In this document: piece by piece, positions 1-10,794 of the stretch
Layout of the letters: every line of letters begins with the position of its first letter
Numbering within the stretch: the first letter of the stretch is position 1
NCBI GenBank assembly: GCA_034638255.1
Contig: JAWPGT010000002.1
Span: 1,178,001-1,242,000 of the forward strand
DNA length: 64,000 nt
DNA from: Coprinus comatus
Taxonomy: Eukaryota > Basidiomycota > Agaricomycetes > Agaricales > Agaricaceae
Direction: 5' to 3'
Notes under the pieces: model-generated
What the model was told of the DNA's origin: nothing
Database searches by the model: none
Seen by the model: only the letters and a program-made list of their open reading frames with translations
Translations under genes and position numbers: made by a program

Positions 1-2259
1 GTGTAAGTTGTTTCGTCAAGTTTGACAAATAGTAACATTTGCATTGGAATATAGGATTGTCACAGTATAGGCATTTTTTATACCAACCTTTTCTTTTCAC
101 AATGTCCGCTGAAACCCCAAACAATAACTGGTACAACGCAAACTGGTAGCGAATCTTGGAGCATCATCGGTTAAAGGCAGATTAAACGGATGAAATCAGT
201 AAAATATATAGGTAGTCTTTTGAACGCCTAAACTCCCTAAAGCATCAGCTTTGTTTCAACATGGAGCACATTACAGTTTCCCAGTAAGGCGTGATGCTCT
301 ATCAGTTTTCTATGATTGATACTACTGAATTGTAATCAACTGTGGTTTTGGATCTGCAATGGTGGCGAAGTTCTTTGACAGAACTTCGCGAACCCAAACG
401 CGTTTAGGAAAGGTATTTTGGCGCTTATCATAGGCACTATACCGATTGTGCATATGTCCTCTGAATTATGGATGTCTTATACCGTATTCATTCTGAAGGT
501 TGACAAGTGAAGTTATCGAGGATTGAAATTCTCGCTCGATTCCAACCTTCAAAGAACTTCAGCCAAAACTATCATTTTCGCCGTTCATCAGTAACTAGAA
601 CTCTTCACAACTTTCCGAGCCTTCGACATCATTGGTACTTCTTATAAGCTATTTCAGTCACAAGTTCAAATACACCCTCCAATGGTTAGTCTCCCATTTA
701 TAACTTTTACCGGAACCAGCCCTTACCAAAATAGTGACATGGACAGTCGGACTGGATACCTCGTCGAACACGAGGAATGTAGAGGATACATAATTCTTCC
801 AAGTGTTCGAACTTCGAAAGTCCGTTAGTCGAACATGGCATGTACTATCCGATCGGCAGGTCCCTAATGCAGGGCATGGCTGCTCTCTTCTGGCTAGAAA
901 TTGTCGTGGTCCTCGGAAGAGTTATTTTTAGATAAAAACTTCACTTCCGATGTCATAGGTTGGTTCAAACAATTGTCGGGTGAACGATAAAACAACCGAA
1001 TACTTAGTTAGTAGTACTACTTAAGAGACATACTAACCCACTGAGTTGTCATAACCTTAACTCTCCAAAGTCTCCACTGCATAGTACGCATATCATCTAT
1101 AATATATTATCTTCTAGCTCGTTGAGATATTTCTACTAAATGTTTCAACGCGAGACTCTAGTTTGATGAATACTGGGCAAACTTATATCTACACTCGTTG
1201 TTACGTTGCGCTAGCCATTAATCTTATTGAAAGGGAACGTAATCAGACTCGCGAATAAACGTCTCCTATGTAGTACATTTAATCCTTATGTCCTGACAAA
1301 CACCGACCCACTTGATTGTCTCATTAGCAGTGTATCACATATGTATACAGTATGTTATCCAGCTAGGACTCGGATTCGGTTCTCGCTGGGTAATTACAAC
1401 TGTCTGCTCGATAATACATTAACCAACCAATTCTTGTATATATATATGCTATTCGCAAAAAGGAGTCCCCAACCTGAGAAGAGTCAGTGATTGTGATGTC
1501 AGTGCCAGAGAGACGATCCATACGGGGAATGCTAATCAAATGCTATTCCAAGTTGTTTCGATGTTCGCGGCGTCAGGCACCCCTCGGAGCCACAAGTTTG
1601 ATTGATGGTTGTTGAATATATATATATAGCTAGTCGTGATTTCAAGGGCCAGGTGATGCTTGTGTTGTCTGAAGTAATATGTAACTTGTATTCAGAATAA
1701 CATGAAAAGATCCCAAGTTTGGCTACACTTGTCAATGTCACTGCACTATCGTTTCACATCTCGTAGGTCGTAATCGTAGTAGGATGATTACTCAAATGAA
1801 TTAAACCCACATGAATCATAGTCGCAGTAAGGTACTATGCTGAAACCGGGTTCTTGGTGTCATATCTTTCAAAAAGTTGACAGGCTAAGTTGTCTATTCA
1901 AGTCAAACACTGACAATATGCTCCTTGACACAGCTTTCTTTTCTGACAGTTTCCCAATAATTCAGATAATTAGCGGATCTGCCGATATTAAATTCGCCAT
2001 AGATGATATGAAGTTGAAGAGAGCTGATTATATGTTCCACGGATTATGAGGAAGAGTACCGTGGGGTAACACCCACCCACTCAACGCCTGAAGAGAACTC
2101 AGAAAATATCATAGCCAGCTGTGCCAACGCCGAGTACAAGCGGCATAGCAGGCGAATAATTATGTAATAACGGATAACGACGCTTAGTTCTCAAGCCGTT
2201 CAGGTGGTCAGAAATGAAGCTGAAGATCGGCTAGAAGTCTCACAGCCATTATTGAAATA
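1..2259. other. AT-rich gene-poor region
   Basis: No open reading frame here looks like a gene: all are short, lack family motifs and are broken by frequent stops. The stretch contains TA-rich runs (about 1437-1446 and 1614-1629) and one short perfect hairpin at 365-389. Given the integrase-like fragment just downstream, decayed transposon sequence is the likeliest content, but I cannot assign it. Confidence 0.5.
365..389. repeat. Short perfect hairpin (10-bp arms, 5-nt loop)
   Basis: Ten bases GCGAAGTTCT are followed by a five-base loop and the exact reverse complement. There is no T-run after it and no gene next to it, so a terminator role is not supported. It may be a chance palindrome or a transposon-end relic. 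Confidence 0.4.
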
Positions 2260-2467
2260 TTAAAATCGATCTTGTGGGTACCGTAAATCATTTCTTGCCT
2301 TGTTCAAATTTACCACGTTCATCTTGTCGTCCAAGCAATACGCATTGCCGATAATTTCGTACAATTTCCGATTGAAGCGTTCACACGTGTGGCCGGTATG
2401 TGGATGTTCTGAATTTCGGATCATGGGAAGAGACAGATTTGTTGGCAGCTTGTGACGTTGTGCTGAG
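2260..2467 (-). mobile_element. Likely fossil of a Ty3/gypsy-type integrase
   Basis: The minus strand reads through to a stop at 2260-2262. It carries the string HPHTGHTCERFNRKL (about 2361-2405). Its spacing matches, residue for residue, the HPQTDGQTERVNR block near the third catalytic acidic residue of Ty3/gypsy and retroviral integrases (established family knowledge). The preceding residues, LPTNLSLPMIRNSE, sit where those integrases have LGTKLNLSTAY-like sequence. The surrounding D..D..E core, reverse transcriptase and LTRs were not found, so this would be a short relic, not an active element. A chance match cannot be excluded. Confidence 0.4.
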
Positions 2468-2989
2468 GTAGAGTGATTTTACCATCAAGCCGTCTTCAGC
2501 ACCTCCGAATGGTAGCGGAGCGCTTATAAGTGGTTACCACCTTGTCCAACATATTACTTCACAGGTGAAACGATGGATTTATGTGGATTGCTACACTACG
2601 GATATCGAATATTAATTAACTATGGATCTAGTGTAAAGTATATTGGTAAAGCGTATTGGTACTAGAAGACGAATAGTAGTACAGACAAATGAGCGGAGCA
2701 GTAATGGGGCGCTGTACAAGTGAGAAGAGATGAAAGTGGGAATGTAATGAAGATTAGGATCCTGATACGAAATTAGGAGGGTGTAGTGTAATAATAATAC
2801 GGATGACCAAGAAATAAAATCAAGGATGGCGATATTTTAATATTGCAGCTGATGTTGTCAGAATGCACAAGGCATTCGAGTTGATTCAAGAAACCTACAA
2901 ACAGGCGCATAACTGTGTATGCAACAGCTGTTATCGAGATGGATCGCGTCTTGTCCTTTCCCTTCCTTTCCTCGACTGAAGTCATTTGT
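2468..2989. other. Intergenic, nothing recognised
   Basis: AT-rich spacer between the integrase-like relic and the 3' end of the proline/serine-rich gene. No motif, repeat or convincing reading frame was seen. The part nearest 2989 should hold the 3' UTR of the minus-strand gene. Confidence 0.5.
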
Positions 2990-3619
2990 TCAAGTACTCT
3001 TGACAGAGTTTCGCAGCGAAAAGAATTTGAGACATGTGATCCCTGCCTGACGCGTTTTGCTTGAGCTAGCTAATCTCTTGGATTTGACCACTGATGGAGA
3101 GTTGTCGGATATTGGTGAGCTTGGGTCAAGGTCAGGGAGATAGATGGGTGTAACTTTTGAAGGACTTTGGCGTCGGGTCAGCTTCTTGTCTCCGGAGCTG
3201 AGAATGAAAGACGGAATTGGTGGAACGGGGGGTGGAGGTGTATGCAGTTGGGGTGAAGGGGGAGGGGATGTGCGTGATGTTAGAGAGACCGTCCGTTGAT
3301 GAGGTTGGGCGACTGCGGGAGGTGAAAAGGGTTCTGGAAGAGAGTTTGAAAGGGCATTGTGGCCGAGAGCAGACCGTGTGCGTTTTGGCTGTTTGTGGGC
3401 GACAAGGTCATTGCGACGGGATGGAAGGTGTTCGCACGAGCGAACAGTCAGAAGAGTCTTGTCATGTTGAAGACCTGGAGGAAGGCTGGGTGCTGACGAG
3501 GATGAGGAGGGTTTCCTGTGCGCACGGGAGGATGGGGAGGGTAGAGGACGGAAGAAATGGGGCGGTGGGGAGAGGGCTCGAGGCGGAGGAGAGGCCGGGC
3601 GGTTGAAGATGGACGACAT
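2990..3619 (-). CDS. Proline/serine-rich hypothetical protein
   Basis: Single-exon reading frame of about 209 residues, starting MSSIFNRPASPPPRALSP. The reading frame opens 14 codons earlier, but those codons overlap a TATA box (TATATAA, about 3652-3658), so the internal Met at 3619 is the better start: about 33 bases from TATA to ATG. The protein is very rich in Pro, Ser and basic residues and has repeated SPPP and PPPP stretches. A more ordered segment, PIYLPDLDPSSPISD, lies near the C terminus. It shows no catalytic motif, signal peptide or membrane segment. Such sequences are often disordered regulatory or cytoskeletal adaptor proteins, but I do not recognise the family. The long plus-strand frame at 3217-3606 is its antisense shadow. 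Confidence 0.55.
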   Translation of the reverse strand: MSSIFNRPASPPPRALSPPPHFFRPLPSPSSRAHRKPSSSSSAPSLPPGLQHDKTLLTVRSCEHLPSRRNDLVAHKQPKRTRSALGHNALSNSLPEPFSPPAVAQPHQRTVSLTSRTSPPPSPQLHTPPPPVPPIPSFILSSGDKKLTRRQSPSKVTPIYLPDLDPSSPISDNSPSVVKSKRLASSSKTRQAGITCLKFFSLRNSVKST

Positions 3620-3651
3620 TTTCGTACTCCCAAACAGCCAGCAGTGCCATT

Positions 3652-3658
3652 TATATAA
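3652..3658 (-). promoter_or_regulatory. TATA box of the proline/serine-rich gene
   Basis: Minus-strand TATATAA lies about 33 bases before the ATG at 3619, which is a normal place for a fungal core promoter. It also decides the start codon, since the longer reading frame would begin inside it. Confidence 0.45.
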
Positions 3659-3659
3659 C

Positions 3660-6078
3660 AATCCACACAGATCTCTCTAGATCGCCATACTCTATCTCAG
3701 ATCTCAATTCCCGATCGTCTGTGTCGGGTGTCGCTCCTGCCTTTTCGGAGTCGGAGCTAAATCAGATTGGTAAGATCCCGCCCTTTTGTGACACGAAACG
3801 TGACATATATCTTTTTCAAACATTCTTTATTTCTCTCACACTACTATATACTTCCTACGTCTAACCCTGTGTTTAATGGATTTCCAGCTGCTTCCCATTG
3901 TTCGTGTACCTTTCTTCACATGAGTCAAATCGTCCATGTTGGCGAACAATGCACCGGTCCACGTTATATGACCGGTGACACTTCCACAGGCAGAGCATGT
4001 TTTCCGTTCCAAATAAGTATGGTCCGACACACGCATACACAATGATCGCGCGGCCACACAACATTCTGCGGCTTATTCTATGAGTACATATTGATTGGTC
4101 CAGTGATATCCACGGGGGGGGGGAGCCGTAACAGTGATTTTTTTTTACAAATCATCTAAGACTCGAGCTTATGTCGGCAGTCGCAGTTCCTCAAATATCA
4201 ATTCCACATCGACATATTACATTTTCGGAGCTTGACGTACAAATGTAGTCCCTCCTAAAAATGTTACTTGGAAATGCTCTGAATTTAAACGTCAGATGTG
4301 TACCGCTTGAAACGGTGAGCGGAATTGTCGCAGAAATTTATTATCCTACATCTCGCAATTTGAACGGGACGGGTCTTGTAAATTGGCAAACTTTTTGCAA
4401 AATCTCTCTCTCCTATATGACATGAATATCCTTTGTGTCAAGACATTCGTCGTCCTAGAAGCACACCCATTCTTGGCATTATGTCCCCTCCTCAACAGAT
4501 CCTCACTTGGTTTCACTTTCGATCGATCGATCGCTTCTTTTTTGAGTTATTCATCGTCCGTACAACACTGTTCTTCATATATCATAAACGGGCACCGCAG
4601 CAGAAGCATGCCCCCGATCGGTGCTCAAAACCTATTATACCGTCCCAACGACAAGTGAATCTCAGCCTATCATCTGCTACCGTAGAGACCGCCAACCTCT
4701 ATCAAGAAATCCCTCAACTATAAGGCACCTCGCCAATTTAATACGAAGTCGAGAAGCCATTTCATAATCCCGTACCCGTACCCGCATTTGCCAGAGACAG
4801 ATTAATCTTTTGAACAGGGTTGGTCTGACTGTTGACGTGGACATGACAACGACGTGAGACTTGTTAGGTGAATCGCACTTTTTTCAACCCTCTGGATAAG
4901 ATTGCTTCTACGTCTTCACGAGTTGTCAAGCGACAGCTTTTCAACCTGTTGTTCATTTCATCTATTTTTCCTATCGCAATAGCAATTCAAGCTGTTACAT
5001 GTACTGAGCACCGCAAATGTAATAGATGTGTTGTAGCTGATTGTCCCTCGAAATTTCAAATATTCGCCGCTTCACTCAGAACACCCACGCATGGATCTAG
5101 GATGCTGGGAAATGCGTACCTTACGTGGGTAGTTGATAGTGATTCCCCTCTCCTTTTTTCATCTGGCCATTTGACATTGAGTTCCGCAGTGCAAACAGAT
5201 GAGTAGGGAAGACTCGGAAGAGCCTATCTAAATCCCCGTCAAGGATTAAGAAAAAAAAAACAAATCGGAACGAGGTATACTTGAATTAGAGTATGTATGA
5301 CCAAAGCACCCAAGTTTGCGTTTCCTTTCCCTCTGTTTTGAATTTCTAAAATAGCACTGCCTAATCCTGCCTTGAGGTTCAGGTAATGCAATTTCTAATC
5401 AGTTATTTTCACAAACTGCGGACCGATTGCGAATTTCTGCTCTACAACGACCCGTTTCTCTCTCCACTTGTGCGCCTTGCTATGATAGAGATGGAGTTAA
5501 TAATTGAGAAGCCATGACGCTCTCAACCTTTCCCCCAAGTTGATTTTTCTTATTTATAAATATTCATGTACAAGTTGTCCTTGTTTATCACACCTTTCAT
5601 TCCGACAGCGAGCGGCTGCCAAAGTCGTTTCAAAAATGGTCCGATATCTAACTTTGAAGTTATGTGTAGTTTCGGAACAGTACGCTTAATCAGTTTTTTT
5701 TTTTCGCCGGCTAACGTCATTAATCAATATTTACGACCCTTCGGGAATACATATATATTTGCATTCATGTCCGATGCATGACCCCATTGGTGGAATCAAC
5801 TTAAATGACCGTTCCGAGTGAACACATTTTCTGCATTTTTAAGGTTTGCAATTGAATGTACACGAACAAGTAAATGCATTGCTGTGCAATAAATTTCGGT
5901 CTCTTTACATACATTCAGACGTCATAAACTAGTCATAAAGTGGTCGGTCAATACATTTACTAAGTTGAATGACAAATATATTGGTTCATTCCTGTGAGCT
6001 CCACCGGCACTTTTGTTTTACAACACGAGCTATGGACCGTAAAAAATCAGAGATATAACAAGAAAATGAACCATTCTC
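3660..6078. other. Long intergenic region, no gene recognised
   Basis: Several reading frames of 60-112 codons occur (for example 4868-5206 plus), but none has a recognisable motif, a splice pattern leading to neighbours, or a conserved-looking composition. The region contains a run of nine G at about 4111-4119 followed by a T run, an A run near 5250, and a tandem of the pentamer-like CCCGTA near 4770. I see no RNA gene. It is probably decayed repeat sequence plus the glutaminase 3' flank. Confidence 0.45.
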
Positions 6079-9000
6079 TCAACTTACAAAAGCTAGAAAT
6101 ATTTTAATCAGTACAAAGTAATTTGTTGACAGTCGCTAGACCGAAAAATAAAATAACTCACCAAGATGTCCTCCCGCAACAGGACGTGCGCGGAACCCAT
6201 TTGAATGTCCATCTGTAGTTTCATACCAATCCCCAAATGGTGCCGAGGATGTTCCGCTGGACGCATATTTCTTCACGGATGAGATGAATAAATCACGAAC
6301 GGCGGTAGTGGTGGCAATGGCCCCAGTCCAGATTTCCCAGTCTTATCGTGCACATTCACAATTCCACACCACAACACAAGTAAAAAGGGATCCATGTTGG
6401 AAGATTATATGATACTTGAAATCAGCACCTGTCTGGAATGGAATATATGATATGCATCTCGACGTACCTGTTTTAGTGTATGTATGGCTAGAAGTTCAGA
6501 GTCAGTCAATTGTTCGACCGATTAGAGAGGATAAGTATGAATGATGAATGTACATACCGAGTATCAAGTGGTACTCCAAATGATTCTGGCCATTGTTCTG
6601 TCAGTTTTATTGTTTCCTTGCATCAGGTCGGATAGACCGCTTACGTGCAACGTTGGCATACCAAGCCGTTTCTGTAAGTCCCGGTAACTTTAATTTGCAG
6701 TTATATATGAATGAATGGTACAGCCAAACTTACGCATGGTATAGATATCCTGAGGGAATAGGTTGAGTTTCAACAGTTTGTCTGCATAAAGATTGTATGA
6801 TAAGCCCCAACTAGAGAAAATGGAGTAAATAAGGGTTGTTCGGAAAGTTTATCTTTCCATACGTATCGGGGTTACCATACTGGTTGTGTTGTCAGCCGAA
6901 CGCAAGGTTAGAACTACGAAACTTAGATGCTTACAGAAAGGGTAAGATGCTGGCTAGTGGTTGACATGGCGAAGGATCTCCATCGAGTAACATAATCCGT
7001 AGCGATTGCCTTAAATGATATATGAGTGGTCGCATTTGTCTTTGTTGAAAGTTTGCAACTTACGGAATAGTTAGCACTCTTCGCCGAATCCCCGAGCAGA
7101 GAGGAGATTTGGGACATGGCTTTAATGCCAATGATTCCCTTAATAGCAAGGTTGGTCTGATTTGCTAGATGTCCTGCAAAATCATCGGTGCTGAGCTGGT
7201 TGGCAGGAATAAGGGAGTCTTCAATCAGGAATTGAGTCCACTGGTCGAGCAACCCTGACTATCCATGTATTTCAATTCGTGGACATTGGAGTTACCGTGA
7301 AAGTAGAACTTACATATTGCTTGATATGTGACAGATCACCTGTCCTTTGGGCGTAGCTGAGGGACATAATAAGCATATTGCCACTTTCTGTTGGGTGAAG
7401 CTTGAGTTATCCGGAAGTGGCGGAAAGTCTGATAAGAGCTAACCTTCTACAGGCATGGCCTCATCATTTCCGTCGTTGTGGCCAAGCGCATTGGGATAAC
7501 TTGCACCTAGGGGTTAAACCAAGTTAGCCTGATGTTAAAGAATTCCAGTAAGTTTTGCAACGTACCGAGATCATGAATACTCCATTTATTGGGGTATTGA
7601 CCGCTAGCTTGGTATCTGAACAATGGCTCTAATAGATACTTGCCTAATTGAGGGTTGGTGTAGAGGAAGATTGGCCAAGCGGGGAAGATCACGTCAACTG
7701 TGTTCATATTCTAGGTTACGATTGAGAATTCTTGTCAGAGCAGGTCCATGTAGCGATAATAATAACAGATACTTACCCCATTGCTTGAAATTTCTGTGTT
7801 CGATCATTAGTTACTGTATGATAAGATAGAGGTATGGATTGGCTAACCTTTCATGAAGATGAGGATGTCGGTAGTGTTGAAAGTTCCATCACTTTTCTTG
7901 GAAAGAGTGATCTCGACACTGGCAAGAGCTTGCCTAACAGAAAGGGCGACAATGCCAGCATAATCCGCAGATATCCTAGACGCATCGGTGTTGACTTTCG
8001 CATCAAACGTATTGGCCCGAGTGAGCGCATTTTGAAAATCGTTCAAGAAGTTGGAGATCTAATGACAGTCAGGACATCATATATCATTTTCCATGACATA
8101 AACGTACTAGGGCAGCAATGCTTGAGAATTGGCTGAAGTAATAAGGGCTACGGAGCTCAGTTTGTCCACCAGCTACGATGTACCTAATAGCTGGATCCCG
8201 AACGTGGCCAACGGAAATGACCACTGGGGTAGAGGCGGTATTAACCCTGCCAAGGTCGTGAGAGATCGCAAAGACAGGCCAGTTGTTGTTGATAGCACGG
8301 AAGTTAGTGTCTTGGGTATTAGGAAGCCTGCCATTATTAATGAACTGTGTACGGACAGTAACATCTCCACCGGTCTGCCATGTTACCCTACTGTCCTGAA
8401 TGTACAAGTAAAAAATCACATCAATTTAGGAGCTCACATCTTCTGAGGGAGCAACTTCTTACAGAAATTGTGGAGTAGAATGCGGATCCGTCTAAGTTGA
8501 AAGTTCAACGTGGAACTTGCTGTCATCGAGCACCCATGCACTCACATTGCGTGTGATCATTGATCTCAGATAGCACGGCTTGTTTGGTTAACTGTACTTG
8601 ATGTGTTAAAACAGCTCCTGTTGTTGTAGTCCAGTTGGCAACGAGACTGTTGTCTCCAGAAACCCATTCCGCGCTTATATCAGAGTAGACTTGCACGCTG
8701 TGCGTTGCACCGTCTGTAGATGCTGCAGAGACAGTCATGTAAGAGAAAGGGATGGACTGCCTTGTTAAGTCCGTTGGCTAGAAAAACAAGGAACCTTAGA
8801 ATTTGCAGTGGTCCTTTTTCGGACGAGATCGTTGTTGCCTCACCTCAACCGGGCTAAAGAAATTAACAGTGATATCTACAGGCCCAGCAGACAAGACGAA
8901 GGTGCTCTGACTGGAAGTGAACTAGGGATTATGTGTTATAAAGTTTAGTGAGACAAGCGGATTTCTTTTACTCACACGAGAACTTTTCTGAACGGCTTTA

Positions 9001-9392
9001 GAAAACGAAGCACCTCCAACGTTAGCGGCCCCGAGGAAACTGAAAGCGTTTCCATCCACTTTGACAAAACCAGCCCAACCGACTATCTACATAGACAAAA
9101 CTTATTGGTTGTGGTCAGCGACCTCCTTATGTAAATGTTTTACCTGCCCAGTCCAGAACGTCGGCCAAACGTCATTGAGCGCAGCACCTTATGATAAATT
9201 AAACAGTGACTTTATTGCATTAAGCGCCGAACGGTTACCTGAACCTTGAGGAAGCCATGCAGACAGGTAGGGAGTACGAACCGCTAAAGGAAATGATGGA
9301 GGGTTGAAAGGTGTGGCATTCCAAGTGACTGCAGCACGTATAGCAGCAACCCAGAGGCAAAGAGTAAGGAACCAGTTGGTTATGAAGCGCAT
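6079..9392 (-). CDS. gtaA: Secreted glutaminase A (GtaA family)
   Basis: Extracellular glutaminase of the fungal GtaA family, hydrolysing L-glutamine to glutamate and ammonia. The start MRFITNWFLTLCLWVAAIRA is a clear signal peptide. The mature N terminus carries the family hallmark PLAVRTPYLSAWLPQ, then VWPTFWTGQIVGWAGFVKVD. Mid-protein landmarks are SADYAGIVALSVRQ and FPAWPIFLYTNPQLGKYLLE. Further on come YPNKWSIHDLG, GNDEAMPVEESGNMLIM and DWYETTDGHSNGFRARPV. About fifteen exons with roughly 50-bp introns could be joined in frame without a break, so the gene looks intact. A last intron (GTGAGT..CTAG) gives the ending HLAFVS; reading through it instead would stop at about 6137. A TATA box lies 40 bases upstream. 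Family certain, terminal exon less so. Confidence 0.88.
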
Positions 9393-9427
9393 TGCGGTAT
9401 TGGTGGAATATCTCCTTCGTGTGAGTC

Positions 9428-9435
9428 CTTATATA
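9428..9435 (-). promoter_or_regulatory. TATA box of the glutaminase gene
   Basis: Minus-strand TATATAAG lies about 36-43 bases before the ATG at 9392. The rest of 9393-9749, between this start and the 3' end of the thioredoxin-fold gene, shows no coding sequence. Confidence 0.45.
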
Positions 9436-9749
9436 TGAGGTCAGGGTGATGTCAAGCATATACCCAACATGTGGAATTATGGATCCCGTGTTGCAAAAAG
9501 ACGCGACACAGCGTGCTTAGGGAAGTTAAGAAGCAAACTAGAGTGTTTGGAGCCTGTTTCGAGCTATGCGAATATATTGACTTCTTCGGGAATCTGTGCG
9601 AAACAACTTTGTTGCTAATAGCAACTTTGTTAGCTACATATATAAAATCGCACAGCCATATGGTGTCGAAAGGTGATTGCGGTTCAATGGTTCGTTCCTT
9701 GTAATAAACGTGCCAGTCACAAGGGACAAGAAGGACATTCGTGACCCAT

Positions 9750-10794
9750 TTAATCATCGAGATCAAATATTTCGCCGTCATTATCCTTCGAAGAACTCGA
9801 GACTTCGTACACGGGGTCATACACATTTCGACTAGGAGGTTTTTGGATCACCCCTGTGCGAACAGTCAAAATTACACATTTATATCCGAATAAGCACTTA
9901 CCAATATTGAGGAGCCGAAGCTCCAACACTGCTGTGTCAAAATTATCGGTTTGCCCGAGGTCTTCGAACCCAATCAATCTACATGCGCTTATTTAGTTCC
10001 ATTCTGAACTACTAATCAAAATCACATACCGATCTTTAGCAACACCATCGATGAAGCATATAACACATGGGAGCACCTTGATCGACAGTTTCTCTACAAG
10101 CCAAGGTATATTCTCAACAAAGACGCGGATGAATCTTGTATGGAAGTAGTTGGCTGCAAGTTTCTGTGTTCCATCAGTTAATCTGGACAATTGAAATTGA
10201 CATTTGCTCACTGTGAGGTGCTTATCCATCGTCTCACACCGCTTGAAGTTGGAATGATAAAAGTGAATGATACACCTCGGTTCTCGACTAGGTGATGTCA
10301 GCATAATTAGAGGAGGCAAAGTGTTTTGAGTCGTACACAGTAGCACGGATTACCTCCTTTTCGTCTGTAATTTCGGTATAGCTTCCATGATGACTCGCTT
10401 CGAGTGACTTTATTCGTTCGATTCTGGAAGCTTGATGAATTGAAAACTCAAACATAGCTTTATCAAGAAAAGCACCTCACTCTCTCTTAATGACACCAAG
10501 TCCCCTCTCTCTCATGAAAGCATTATCGTGATCTTCAAGCTCTGCTTCAAGTTCAGCAAATATGGCATCGTCGTCTTCATCACCATCGAAGTGATCCCTA
10601 TTTGGTTTTACTAGGCGAGAACTGAGGGATGATACTTTATCGCTAGTGGGTTTGGTGAGCAATATGGTTGAAAAAGTGGGAAGAAAAAGCACCTGTTCAT
10701 CGTGGTCTGTAATGAGTACTGAGTGATGGGGTATTGTTTGTGCAACTTGATCTAAACCTCCATGAAGCTGGTTAGCAAACACATAGACAAGCAT
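9750..10794 (-). CDS. PLP1: Phosducin-like thioredoxin-fold protein (Plp1/TXNDC9)
   Basis: Homologue of yeast Plp1 and human TXNDC9, a cytosolic cofactor of the CCT chaperonin in tubulin/actin folding (family knowledge). Six exons join in frame: first exon to 10481, then 10423-10339, 10287-10212, 10163-10030, 9978-9902, 9853-9750. Landmarks in order: [60 protein letters not shown], then [59 protein letters not shown] and GVIQKPPS. The usual CXXC redox pair is absent, as in the family. The acidic C terminus is typical. The start is unsettled: the only in-frame Met (10794) makes the gene overlap the first exon of Dom34 on the other strand; see findings. Confidence 0.85.

Noticed and set aside
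1380..1640. TA-rich runs as microsatellites or origins
   Set aside because: They are only a few units long and no wider repeat structure was seen.
3217..3606. Plus-strand frame of 129 codons
   Set aside because: It lies wholly opposite the Pro/Ser-rich gene and its Gly/Glu/Val-rich composition is what the antisense of Pro/Ser codons gives.
4105..4150. Nine-G run followed by T run as a regulatory or G-quadruplex site
   Set aside because: A single G run cannot form an intramolecular quadruplex; more likely low-complexity noise.
4868..5206. Plus-strand frame of 112 codons with several Cys
   Set aside because: No promoter, splice or family support; it sits in AT-rich spacer with many similar random frames.
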